64,000 bases of DNA from Fumia xinanensis (lineage in GTDB: Bacteria; Bacillota; Clostridia; Oscillospirales; Ruminococcaceae), in assembly GCF_014384905.1 (NCBI RefSeq), contig NZ_JACRSV010000001.1:186001-250000 (forward strand), in the 5' to 3' direction. This document shows positions 16,058-24,749 of this stretch, piece by piece (positions within the stretch are counted from its first letter, which is position 1; every line of letters begins with the position of its first letter). The notes beneath the pieces were generated by a model, which ran no database searches, had not been told where the DNA came from, and saw nothing but the letters and a program-made list of their open reading frames with translations. The position numbers and the translations under genes were made by a program.

Positions 16058-17029
16058 ATGGCTGAACTCAGATATAATCCGCTGACAAGAGACTGGACGA
16101 TGGTGGCTTCTCATCGGCAGAATCGTCCCCAGATGCCCAAGGACTGGTGCCCCTTCTGTCCTGGCTCAGGAAAAGTACCGGACGAGGGATTTTCGGTGCT
16201 CCGGTATCCAAATGACTTTCCGGCCCTGTCTCAAAATCCACCGGAGCCGGATGATGTTGCTACAGATCTGTTTCAGGTGCGTCCCGCCTATGGTCGCTGT
16301 GAGGTCATTTTGTATTCTGACCATCACAGGGCGTTTTTAAAGGATTTGAGCGACGAGCATACCCACGAGTTGGCCCGTCTTTGGCAGGAGTGTTTTTTGG
16401 ATTTCCAAAAGGATGACCAAATCAAATACGTATTTCTGTTTGAGAACAGGGGCGATGTGGTAGGGGTTACCATGCCCCATCCGCACGGTCAGGCGTACGG
16501 CTATTCCTTTGTACCGAAACGGCTCAGAGAGGAAGTAGCTTCTGCAAAAGAGTATAGGGAAGAGCACGAAGAATGCCTTTTTTGCGCCCTGATGCGGGAA
16601 GAAATCAGAGACGGGCGGAGAATCATCTTTGAAAATGAGCATTTTATCGTCTACCTGCCTTTTTTTGAGCCCGTTACTTATGGCGTACAGGTGACAGCCA
16701 AACGCCACTTGGCCGACTTGTCCCAGATGACTGAAAAAGAGCTTTTTTCCCTCGGAGAAGTGGTACGCGATTGTGCCGGCATGTACGACAGCCTGTTCGA
16801 AATGCCATTCCCCTATATGATGTGTATGCATAACGCGCCGGTAAACGATGGGGAGCATCCGGAGTTTCACTTTCACATCGAGTATTATCCCCCCATGCGC
16901 GCCGCCGATAAGCAGCAGTTTTTTGCTTCTTCAGAAACAGGGGCATGGGCCTGGTGTAACCCGACTCGTCCGGAGGAAAAGGCGGAAGAACTGCGTCAAG
17001 CGTATCGTAGGTATCAGGAAACCAAATAA
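16058..17029 (+). CDS. galT: Galactose-1-phosphate uridylyltransferase (class I)
   Basis: This 323-residue HIT-superfamily enzyme has the catalytic HPHGQ motif within TMPHPHGQAYGYSF and a zinc-type CPFCPG pair near residue 30, plus CLFC at about 172. The C-terminal FHFHIEYYPP completes the second metal site. It exchanges UMP between UDP-glucose and galactose-1-phosphate. Together with galK it forms a two-gene operon; galE and a galactose importer are not in this window. Confidence 0.94.
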   Translation: MAELRYNPLTRDWTMVASHRQNRPQMPKDWCPFCPGSGKVPDEGFSVLRYPNDFPALSQNPPEPDDVATDLFQVRPAYGRCEVILYSDHHRAFLKDLSDEHTHELARLWQECFLDFQKDDQIKYVFLFENRGDVVGVTMPHPHGQAYGYSFVPKRLREEVASAKEYREEHEECLFCALMREEIRDGRRIIFENEHFIVYLPFFEPVTYGVQVTAKRHLADLSQMTEKELFSLGEVVRDCAGMYDSLFEMPFPYMMCMHNAPVNDGEHPEFHFHIEYYPPMRAADKQQFFASSETGAWAWCNPTRPEEKAEELRQAYRRYQETK

Positions 17030-17058
17030 AAGCTATCAACTTTCTCTTTATATACCTG

Positions 17059-17093
17059 AAAAAGCCTCCCGCAAATTCTGCGGGAGGCTTTTT
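17059..17093 (+). terminator. galT terminator
   Basis: AAAAAGCCTCCCGCA and TGCGGGAGGCTTTTT arms; strong stem and T run. Confidence 0.92.
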
Positions 17094-17100
17094 CAATAAA

Positions 17101-17134
17101 AAACGGGATTGGATGTTTTCCAACCCCGTTTTCT
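17101..17134 (-). terminator. glyS terminator
   Basis: Read on the minus strand, AAAACGGGGTTGGA and TCCAATCCCGTTT arms are followed by a T run; it lies directly downstream of glyS. Confidence 0.8.
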
Positions 17135-17138
17135 TTAT

Positions 17139-18518
17139 TTAAAAGTGAATTTTTTCTTCAATATAACTTATCAGTTCAGCGATAGGAAGGCGAACCTGCT
17201 CCATGGTATCCCGGTCACGGACGGTAACGGCGTTGTCTTCCAGCGACTCGAAGTCAAAGGTGACACAGTAGGGAGTACCGATTTCATCTTGGCGGCGGTA
17301 ACGCTTGCCGATAGCGCCTGCATCGTCAAAGTCTACCATAAAGCGATCGGACAGTAGCTCGTAAACCCTCTGGGCGTCTCCGGAAAGTTTTTTCGAAAGA
17401 GGAAGCACAGCAACTTTGAAAGGGGCCAGAGCCGGATGCAGGTGCATGACAGTCCGCTCGGTGCCGTCGCTGAGCTGTTCGATGTCGAAAGCCTCACAGA
17501 GGAAAGCCAAAGCCACACGGTCGGCGCCCAAGGACGGCTCGATTACGTAGGGAATATAGCGCTCATTTGCTTCCTGGTCGAAGTACTCCATCGACTTGGT
17601 AGAATGGGTTTGATGTTGGGTCAAGTCAAAGTCGGTGCGATCTGCGATACCCCAGAGTTCGCCCCAACCAAAGGGGAACATAAATTCGATGTCGGTAGTA
17701 GCGTTGGAATAATGGGAAAGCTCTTCTTGTTCGTGGTCGCGGAGCTTAATGTTTTCTTCTCTGATTCCCAGAGACAAGAGCCAGTTTTTGCAATAGTCCT
17801 TCCAGTAAGCAAACCACTCTAAGTCGGTACCGGGTTTGCAGAAAAATTCCAGTTCCATCTGCTCGAATTCCCGTGTGCGGAAGGTGAAGTTACCGGGGGT
17901 GATTTCATTTCGGAAGGATTTACCGATCTGTCCAATGCCGAAGGGGATTTTTTTACGGGTAGTGCGCTGTACACTGGGGAAGTTTACAAAAATGCCCTGA
18001 GCGGTTTCGGGGCGCAGATAAATCTCATTTTTTGCGTCTTCGGTGACACCCTGATAGGTTTTAAACATCAGATTGAATTTTCGAATGTCAGTGAAGTTCT
18101 TTTTGCCGCAATTGGGACATTTTACATCGTTTTCCTCGATGAACTTCATCATCTGTTCATCGCTCCAGCCGTTGGGGACAGTGCCGGTCTGGTCTTCGAT
18201 AAGCTGGTCAGCCCGGTGGCGGGTCTTGCACTCCTTACAATCCATCAGGGGATCGGAAAATCCGCCCACATGGCCGGATGCGACCCAAACCTGCGGATTC
18301 ATGAGCAAAGCAGCATCGATACCGACATTATAGGGGGACTGCTGGATAAATTTTTTCCACCAGGCACGTTTGACGTTGTTTTTAAACTCCACACCAAGGG
18401 GGCCGTAGTCCCAAGTGTTGGAAAGGCCGCCATAAATCTCACTTCCGGGGTAGACGAAACCTCTGCCTTTACAGAGGGTAACGATTTGATTCATGGTCTT
18501 TTCGCTATTTTTCAGCAT
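17139..18518 (-). CDS. glyS: Glycyl-tRNA synthetase (dimeric single-chain type)
   Basis: This 459-residue class II synthetase starts with the conserved IVTLCKGRGFVYPGSEIYGG and carries motif 2 (SFRNEITPGNFTFRTREFEQ) and motif 3 (EPSLGADRVALAFL), with a C-terminal anticodon-binding domain (residues ~360-459, PFKVAVLPLSKK). It attaches glycine to tRNA-Gly. Length fits the alpha2 archaeal/Gram-positive type. GGAGGTAATCAGGA precedes the ATG. I looked for a T-box leader upstream and saw none. Confidence 0.96.
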   Translation of the reverse strand: MLKNSEKTMNQIVTLCKGRGFVYPGSEIYGGLSNTWDYGPLGVEFKNNVKRAWWKKFIQQSPYNVGIDAALLMNPQVWVASGHVGGFSDPLMDCKECKTRHRADQLIEDQTGTVPNGWSDEQMMKFIEENDVKCPNCGKKNFTDIRKFNLMFKTYQGVTEDAKNEIYLRPETAQGIFVNFPSVQRTTRKKIPFGIGQIGKSFRNEITPGNFTFRTREFEQMELEFFCKPGTDLEWFAYWKDYCKNWLLSLGIREENIKLRDHEQEELSHYSNATTDIEFMFPFGWGELWGIADRTDFDLTQHQTHSTKSMEYFDQEANERYIPYVIEPSLGADRVALAFLCEAFDIEQLSDGTERTVMHLHPALAPFKVAVLPLSKKLSGDAQRVYELLSDRFMVDFDDAGAIGKRYRRQDEIGTPYCVTFDFESLEDNAVTVRDRDTMEQVRLPIAELISYIEEKIHF

Positions 18519-18748
18519 TCCTGATTACCTCCGAATTAATACTACTTTCCATTGTAAAGAAAATAGAGGTAGAAGTCAAGTAATTTCTTTCCGGGTACAG
18601 GGTCAGAATAGCGGTATTTCAAAGACTTTTAAAGACGTGGGAATATTTCGCGGGAGTGCATCAATTTGCCTTTTTGAACACACTATTAAATCAAAAGCAT
18701 TTTAGCTGCAAAATATAGGATTTTCTTTACCTCTTTGGGTAAGTGTGG
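18519..18748. other. Spacer between glyS and the LRR protein gene
   Basis: No gene or known RNA family was recognised. It holds the glyS upstream region on the minus strand and leads into the promoter at 18726-18754. Confidence 0.5.
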
Positions 18749-18899
18749 TATACTATTCGGTAGGTACATAGAAACGATAACCGGCTGTTCTTTCTGGGGG
18801 AATGGGCGGTTTCAGAAAAATCCTGATGATTTAGCAAATGAAGGTCGTGTGAAAAACAAGTTTTTCACACCGAAATTTGTTGCTGTTTGCAACAAATTT
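18726..18899 (+). promoter_or_regulatory. Promoter and twin-hairpin leader of the LRR surface protein
   Basis: TTTACC (18726-18731), 17-base spacer, TATACT (18749-18754). In the leader, GTGTGAAAAAC (18847-18857) faces GTTTTTCACAC (18860-18870), and AAATTTGTTGC (18873-18883) faces GCAACAAATTT (18889-18899). Both are perfect 11-bp inverted repeats, back to back, ending at the AAAAGGA ribosome site. Neither has a T run, so they are not obvious terminators. Confidence 0.55.
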
Positions 18900-18919
18900 G
18901 AAAAGGAATGGTGATTTGT

Positions 18920-20806
18920 ATGAAACAGAAAAAGAAATTGTCCCTGTCAGGAAATATTAGTAAACGAACAGCGGCCGCCGCTTTGGCTGCTGCGATGGTT
19001 TTAAGTATGGGAGCGGCAGGGTCTACCTTTTTTGGAGAACCAGTTACAGCTGCTACAGCAGATGATGCGTTCCAAGTGGTTTCCCCCTCGGAATTCGACT
19101 CCAAACTCTACAATATTCTCCTCAAAATGGCAGATTTAAACGGAGATGGTAAGCTTAACGTAGACGAACTCAACGGTATATCACGCTTGGATGTCAGCGG
19201 ACAGGGAATGACCTCTCTCAAAGGCATTTCTCAGTTGAAAAAGCTTACCTCTCTGGATGCTTCGGAAAATTCACTGCGCAACACCGATGCGCTGGAAGGC
19301 TTAAGCCGGCTCAATTATCTGAACCTTGCGCAGAATAAAATCGTGTCGGTAGACGGACTTGCCGATTTGGATAAGCTGAAGGAACTGAACCTGAGTCACA
19401 ACAGTTTGGATGATGTGGAAGCGCTTTCTGGCTTGGACGGCTTGGAGACATTGGATCTCAGCTACAACAACCTAAGCTTTACTTCCGATTTATCTACGCT
19501 GGAAAGTTTGGATAATCTGGTGTTGGACAGCAACAACATAGCTAGGGTAGGAAACCTCCCCACCAGTATGACTACTTTGAGCATGCGCAACAACGCTCTG
19601 AGCTCTCTCTCGGGTATGGAGCGGCTAAGAACTCTCACTTATCTGGATTTGAGCCAGAACAGCATCACAGACATCTCTGGTTTGGAAAATCTTAAGAGAC
19701 TCAAGACTCTTTATCTGGATGAGAATAAGCTCAGCGACCTAACGGGCATACCGGCATTATCCAAGTGCGTAATCGGGCTTACCTATAACAGTATTGATAT
19801 GAATGCCAGCGCACAGAAAACTATTTTATCGGATTTGAAAGCTGACGGTAACACGCTGACAACTGTTCCCCAGATGGTGAAAGGCTGGCAGCAAGAGGGA
19901 AGTTACTACTATTATTTCTTAGATAACAAGGGCACTTTTGCAACCGGAACCCAGGAAATTGACGGGAAAACCTATACCTTTGACAGTCAAGGCCGCTATT
20001 CTGAAAACGGAAATACCGATCCTGTTCCCGAAACGCCTTCTACGCCCACAGAGGATTTAAACGGCAAATGGGTACTGAAAAATGGTATATACTACTTCCA
20101 GAAGACAGATGGGAATTATGCCACCGGATGGCAGAAAATTAATGGGGAATGGTATTATTTGGCTCCTTCCGACGGGGCTATGAAAACCGGTTGGCTCAAT
20201 TTGAATGGAACTTATTATTATCTTCATTCCAGCGGAAAGATGCTGACAGGCTGGCAGAAATACGACACCGCCTGGTACTATATGAAACCGGGCAGCGGTG
20301 AGATGCAGACCGGCTGGCTCCAGCTGAGCGGTGTCTGGTATTATCTGAAGGACTGGGGCGGTATGGCCGTCGGCTGGTGCAAGGACGGCAACACGTGGTA
20401 CTACTTTAACGCTGACGGCAGTATGGTATCGAGTCAATGGCTTCTTACCCCGGACAAGTCCACTTGGTATTACCTGAAATCGTCCGGCGGCATGGCTGTG
20501 GGTTGGGTACAGGTCGGAAATGATTGGTACTATTTTGATAAAGACGGATACATGAAGCGTAACTACTGGATCAAAACCCATGACGGAAAAACCTGGTGCT
20601 ACCTGAAAGACGACGGCGTTATGGCTACTGGATGGAACACTATCGGCGGTGATACCTACTACATGCAGTCCAGTAATGGCTACTGTGTATTGGGATGGAA
20701 CAAAATTGACGGAAAGACCTATCATTTCAGTCAATATGGAAAATTGGACCGCAACAAGGTAATAGACGGATATAAAGTTGACGAAAACGGCGTTTGGGTG
20801 CAATAG
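18920..20806 (+). CDS. Secreted leucine-rich-repeat protein with cell-wall-binding repeats
   Basis: The ~628-residue protein has a signal peptide (basic start, then AAAALAAAMVLSMGAAG), an EF-hand/dockerin-like DLNGDGKLNVDEL loop near residue 70, about nine 22-residue leucine-rich repeats of the internalin type (for example LDLSQNSITDISGLENLKRL), a short Pro/Thr linker and then about ten choline-binding-like cell-wall repeats (GWQKINGEWYYL type) to the end. It should be exported and held non-covalently on the wall, with the LRR face free for protein contact. An ATG at 18908 in the same frame is an alternative start. It is a single gene with its own promoter and terminator. Confidence 0.9.
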   Translation: MKQKKKLSLSGNISKRTAAAALAAAMVLSMGAAGSTFFGEPVTAATADDAFQVVSPSEFDSKLYNILLKMADLNGDGKLNVDELNGISRLDVSGQGMTSLKGISQLKKLTSLDASENSLRNTDALEGLSRLNYLNLAQNKIVSVDGLADLDKLKELNLSHNSLDDVEALSGLDGLETLDLSYNNLSFTSDLSTLESLDNLVLDSNNIARVGNLPTSMTTLSMRNNALSSLSGMERLRTLTYLDLSQNSITDISGLENLKRLKTLYLDENKLSDLTGIPALSKCVIGLTYNSIDMNASAQKTILSDLKADGNTLTTVPQMVKGWQQEGSYYYYFLDNKGTFATGTQEIDGKTYTFDSQGRYSENGNTDPVPETPSTPTEDLNGKWVLKNGIYYFQKTDGNYATGWQKINGEWYYLAPSDGAMKTGWLNLNGTYYYLHSSGKMLTGWQKYDTAWYYMKPGSGEMQTGWLQLSGVWYYLKDWGGMAVGWCKDGNTWYYFNADGSMVSSQWLLTPDKSTWYYLKSSGGMAVGWVQVGNDWYYFDKDGYMKRNYWIKTHDGKTWCYLKDDGVMATGWNTIGGDTYYMQSSNGYCVLGWNKIDGKTYHFSQYGKLDRNKVIDGYKVDENGVWVQ

Positions 20807-20905
20807 ATGCAATAAAGCTGCATTTATTGCCAACCCCTTTGAGGATTTTATCCTCAATTTTGCTGCTAAAGCAACAAAACTGGGTTTCTATGGTATAGTA
20901 AAATG

Positions 20906-20936
20906 AAAAAGAGGCGGTGATTTTACCGCCTCTTTT
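20906..20936 (+). terminator. Terminator of the LRR protein gene
   Basis: AAAAAGAGGCGGT and ACCGCCTCTTTT arms. Confidence 0.88.
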
Positions 20937-20946
20937 GTAGTGGATG

Positions 20947-20983
20947 AAAAAAAGCTTCCTGCTAAGTGGCGGGAAGCTTTTTT
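20947..20983. terminator. Terminator of the minus-strand AraC gene
   Basis: AAAAAAAGCTTCC and GGGAAGCTTTTTT arms; near the stop of the convergent AraC-family gene. Confidence 0.85.
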
Positions 20984-21014
20984 GACGTGTATACATTTGT
21001 TGTTTCAGCATTGG

Positions 21015-22169
21015 TTATTCAATCATTTTAGCGTATTCTTTGGGAGACATATCATATTCTCTTTTGAATTCGGTGGAAAGATAGGTGGGGGAACAGTAGC
21101 CCATCATATCAGAAATCTGGGCGATGGTATAACGTCCCTCCCGAATCATTTCCTTTACCTTTTCCAACCGTACCAAGCGGATATATTCCGAAATACTTCG
21201 CCCTACTTTTTGTTTGAACAGACTGGACAGATATGAAGAACTCAAATTTAACTGCTGTGCAAGCCATGGAAGGGTGATGGGAGAAGTAATGTTCTCGTGA
21301 ATCACTTCCATACAGGTGTCGATATATTTGTTGTCCACCGATACTTTCAGTGTGGTCGGCGTTTTGGCAGAAGTAGAATCCGTCAGAATATTGCGTACAA
21401 CGGTGATAATGAGCTTTGTCATTTCACAGGCAATCATATCGTCACTATACAAACGGTTTTCCCTCTCCTCACCGATAATGCTGCGGATGATGTGCAGACA
21501 GTTATCGTCGGCGGTGAGCACTCGATTGGAGATGCTTTCGGGATGGACAATGTCGCCGTCAAAGGTAACGGTCAGAAAACTGAGAGGTGCTTTTCCGTCA
21601 GAACGCTGCTCATGGAACTGATGCGGCGCAAAAAACATCATCTGTCCCTGTTTTAGTTCATAGCTCACGTTGTCAACAGAACAGATCATAGTACCTTTGT
21701 TCACATAGGTAAACTCCCAAAAGACGTGTTTTTCTCCCCGAAAAGAAAATTCTTTGTTTTTTTCCTGATAGAGAATGGTATACATCGTCTTGACGTTGAC
21801 ATTGGGGACAAAACCCGTTCCGGTCAAGGTACTGGCCGTAGGAGTAATAATTTTTGGGCTTTGGCTGTAGATATAGTATTTCAGCCGGACTTCATCGTAA
21901 GGCAGGATGGCAAACTGGACATTAGGGCGGATGAGGATCGGCTGATCCAGCAAAAACTTCTGTGTAATACTGTCTTCAGTCCGGATATAAAGCAGCCCTA
22001 CGCCGCTGATTGGGGCAATGACAATCTCGGTATTAAAATGCCACAGATAGGAGGTAGCGCGGATATCCTCTTCGTAAAGGGTCTGCTGCCATTGCTCATA
22101 GGGTTCCAGAGAGCGGAGCGGCGTTCCAAATTGCTTAAAGGTTGCCCGGTTAATTTCTTTTAGCAGCAT
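21015..22169 (-). CDS. AraC-family transcriptional regulator
   Basis: The 384-residue protein has an N-terminal half without a clear family, a cupin-like middle (ELKQGQMMFFAPHQFHEQR) and a C-terminal AraC domain: ITLPWLAQQLNLSSSYLSSLF and YTIAQISDMMGYCSPTYLSTEF as the two helix-turn-helix units, followed by the usual MSPKEYAK. It likely senses a sugar or small ligand. It is in the same direction as alr, 147 bases upstream, and converges with the LRR gene. No obvious target operon adjoins it. Confidence 0.87.
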   Translation of the reverse strand: MLLKEINRATFKQFGTPLRSLEPYEQWQQTLYEEDIRATSYLWHFNTEIVIAPISGVGLLYIRTEDSITQKFLLDQPILIRPNVQFAILPYDEVRLKYYIYSQSPKIITPTASTLTGTGFVPNVNVKTMYTILYQEKNKEFSFRGEKHVFWEFTYVNKGTMICSVDNVSYELKQGQMMFFAPHQFHEQRSDGKAPLSFLTVTFDGDIVHPESISNRVLTADDNCLHIIRSIIGEERENRLYSDDMIACEMTKLIITVVRNILTDSTSAKTPTTLKVSVDNKYIDTCMEVIHENITSPITLPWLAQQLNLSSSYLSSLFKQKVGRSISEYIRLVRLEKVKEMIREGRYTIAQISDMMGYCSPTYLSTEFKREYDMSPKEYAKMIE

Positions 22170-22316
22170 CTCAATTCCTCCTTGCTGTTATCATCATTCT
22201 TTTTTTCATACTACCGCATTTTTTGTACCAATGTCAAGGAAAAAACCATGAATTTTAGATGGAAATTCAGATAAATCTGACAATAGGCAAACTTTTAAAA
22301 ATGCGTGCGTTTTATT

Positions 22317-23498
22317 TTATTCTTCCACGATATAGTCGACGATTCCCACCGTTTTTCCTCCCTTTTGGTAAATTCTTGGAACTCTTCGGCTTACTAAGCA
22401 GGCTAATTCATAGTGAATGGTGCCGGCAATACCCGCCAATTCTCCCAAGGTAACCTGGCAGCTGCCTTCCGATCCGACGACGGTGACGACATCACCTGCC
22501 TGAACACCGGGAATATCTGTGACATCCAGCATCAGCTGGTCCATACAGATGGATCCGACGATTTTTGCATATTGTCCGCGGACGATCATCCTACCTTTGT
22601 CCGCAAAAGCCCGGAGGTATCCATCCGCATAGCCAATAGGCACAGTAGCAAGGCGCATTTCTTTGTCCGCAGTGAACCGGCGGGAATAACTGATACAGTC
22701 GCCCTTCTGAACCGTCTTTATCATAGAAACAGCGGAACGGATGGACATGACTGGCTTGAGGGGAATGTCACAATCGGGCAGAGTATCCAGTGGCAGGCCA
22801 TAGAGAATAATGCCTACCCGAGCCAGATCATAGTGGCAGGACCGATAATTCAGGACGCCGGCAGAATTTTGCAGGTGCTTTACCTTAAAATATAATCCCT
22901 TTTGTTCTAAAGCCGCGACTGTCTGGTCAAAATGCTCCTTTTGTTTTTTGGTGTAGGCGATACCTTCATTACTGATGTCGTCTGACGAAGAGAAATGAGA
23001 AAAAATGCCGGTAAAATCAAGGTTTGGTAAGCGATACGCCGAGATGATTTGCTCTGTGGCAATATAATCGTCTCCCGCGTGGAAGCCAATTCGCCCCATA
23101 CCAGTATCCAATTTTATGTGACAGTCTACACGGACTCCTGTCCGGACCGCCGCGTCACTCAGCTTTTGCGCATACTCTAGAGAATAAACTGTCTGTGTAA
23201 TGTGGTAATCTGACAGCTTTTGCACGGCAGAAGCGGGGGTGACGCCTAAAATCAAAATGTCACTTTCTACACCGCTTTCCCGAAGGGATAAGGCTTCTTC
23301 CAGATTGGATACACCAAAGTTTTGAAGTCCCAGATTTTCCATTTCCTTTGCGATATAACGATCTCCGTGTCCGTAGGCATCGGCTTTAACGACCCCCATC
23401 ATTCTTGTGTCTTTTGGGAGGCATTTTTGGATCTGTTTTACGTTAAAGGCCAGGTGGTCTAAATCAATTTCGGCCCAGGTTCTTTTTAAAAAATCCAT
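22317..23498 (-). CDS. alr: Alanine racemase
   Basis: This 393-residue fold-type III PLP enzyme has the pyridoxal lysine in MMGVVKADAYGHGD near residue 39 and the opposing-face catalytic Tyr region around ISYSRRF/PIGYADGY. It interconverts L- and D-alanine for peptidoglycan synthesis and, in spore formers, can affect germination. Length is normal. It reads toward the AraC gene; the divergent SLOG gene starts about 100 bases away. Confidence 0.95.
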   Translation of the reverse strand: MDFLKRTWAEIDLDHLAFNVKQIQKCLPKDTRMMGVVKADAYGHGDRYIAKEMENLGLQNFGVSNLEEALSLRESGVESDILILGVTPASAVQKLSDYHITQTVYSLEYAQKLSDAAVRTGVRVDCHIKLDTGMGRIGFHAGDDYIATEQIISAYRLPNLDFTGIFSHFSSSDDISNEGIAYTKKQKEHFDQTVAALEQKGLYFKVKHLQNSAGVLNYRSCHYDLARVGIILYGLPLDTLPDCDIPLKPVMSIRSAVSMIKTVQKGDCISYSRRFTADKEMRLATVPIGYADGYLRAFADKGRMIVRGQYAKIVGSICMDQLMLDVTDIPGVQAGDVVTVVGSEGSCQVTLGELAGIAGTIHYELACLVSRRVPRIYQKGGKTVGIVDYIVEE

Positions 23499-23595
23499 GG
23501 TACAGGCAACCTTTCAAACAAATGTTCAAAAATTCATATTTTTTTCATAATTATAAGTTACAATAATAAAATAATCAATCTTGGGAGGATGTCGT

Positions 23596-24093
23596 ATGCG
23601 GGAGCAGTCTGTTTCGTTTACCGGACATCGGCCGGAAAAAATCATTTCACCCTTTGTGGAAAACTCCGAAGAGGTCAACGCTATTAAGCTGGAGCTTCAC
23701 AACGCTATCGTACGCGCCATAGACGACGGGTATACCACCTTTTTATGCGGCATGGCAATGGGCGTTGATATTTGGGCTGGTGAGATCGTACTGGGGCTGA
23801 GACGTCAGTTTAAAAATCTAAAACTAATCGCGGTGGTACCCTTTCCGCAGCAGGCTAATACCTGGCCTCAGGAGTGGCGCATCCGTTTCCGCAATTTGCT
23901 GGAAAAAACCGACGAAGTGGTCATGATCTCCGAACATTACGATTCGGACAGCTTTTTTGCCCGTAATCGGTATCTGGTAGATTATTCGGCCCGGCTGGTC
24001 GCGGTGTATAATCAGGAGAAGAAGGGTGGAACTGCCTATACAGTACGATACGCCCGGCAGCAGCAAGTTGATGTGGATATGATAGCAATCTGA
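23596..24093 (+). CDS. SLOG-superfamily protein (DUF1273/YpsA-like)
   Basis: The 165-residue protein has a nucleotide-binding Rossmann-like SLOG fold: SVSFTGHRPEKI at the N-terminus, FLCGMAMGVDIWAGEIVL in the middle and a conserved NRYLVDYSARLVAVYNQEKKGGTAYTVRYA region toward the end. The family (DUF1273, YpsA) binds an unknown nucleotide-derived ligand. The ATG at 23596 follows GGGAGGA. It is a single gene with a perfect terminator at 24104-24137. Confidence 0.85.
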   Translation: MREQSVSFTGHRPEKIISPFVENSEEVNAIKLELHNAIVRAIDDGYTTFLCGMAMGVDIWAGEIVLGLRRQFKNLKLIAVVPFPQQANTWPQEWRIRFRNLLEKTDEVVMISEHYDSDSFFARNRYLVDYSARLVAVYNQEKKGGTAYTVRYARQQQVDVDMIAI

Positions 24094-24103
24094 ATATTCA
24101 ACA

Positions 24104-24137
24104 AAAATCAGGACGGTACGGCCGTCCTGATTTTTTC
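24104..24137 (+). terminator. Terminator of the SLOG gene
   Basis: AAAAATCAGGACGG and CCGTCCTGATTTTTT arms. Confidence 0.92.
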
Positions 24138-24198
24138 ATCCAGCCGGATGCTTCAGTAACTTCTACTATACTATATTTAGACATTGTTTTCAAGAAAA

Positions 24199-24426
24199 TA
24201 ATCCACATAAAAAATTTTTTCTTTTTCAGTGGTGAACAGATTGTGGAAAGTTGTTTGGTTCTGCTGAATTACTACCTTTTTTGTAGCCATTCCCATTTTT
24301 AGCGACTTTTTGGAAACAAGATATTACAAACTGTAATTTCTAGACAAAAATAACAAGTTTTCCACAGTTTCCACTGGATTTTCCACAAGTATAAAAAGTT
24401 TTAAAGGATTTTCCACATATTCCACA
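24199..24426. other. Cluster of DnaA-box-like 9-mers
   Basis: Three exact TTTTCCACA sites (24358-24366, 24379-24387, 24409-24417) and a TATTCCACA (24418-24426) lie within 69 bases, with TAATCCACA at 24199-24207 and a weaker inverted CTTTCCACA at 24242-24250. The DnaA consensus is TTATCCACA, and TTTTCCACA is a common functional variant in Firmicutes. The surrounding 650 bases hold no gene. No dnaA or dnaN is nearby, so this may be a DnaA-titration or regulatory site and not the origin. Confidence 0.5.
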
Positions 24427-24677
24427 TGTCCGCAGAATAACCATGGTAGGTAGGGCATTTTAAATACTTATTCTTCACATTTTGGGTGTGAACAAAAAAA
24501 TGTGGCTTCTCACGAGGGGGTTGACACAATATGTTGTGGTGGGAAAGAGAAAATTGTACTGTGCATATTACGAGAATTGGATTCCTGCAAAAACTCTTTT
24601 AGCAGAACTAAATCCACTGCATAAATATTGCTAAAATATGAATTTTATAGGAGAGAAATGATTTTATCTTGCATTTT

Positions 24678-24706
24678 TTTACATAAAGTTGTATCCTTAT
24701 TATAAT
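24678..24706 (+). promoter_or_regulatory. Promoter of carB
   Basis: TTTACA (24678-24683), 17-base spacer, TATAAT (24701-24706); the start codon lies 44 bases downstream. Confidence 0.75.
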
Positions 24707-24749
24707 TTATATAGAAGAGATACGATGTGTATGGAAAGGATTGAGTACA

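Noticed and set aside
18519..18748. A T-box leader for glyS
   Set aside because: Neither the T-box sequence nor a specifier stem-terminator arrangement was visible upstream of glyS on the minus strand.
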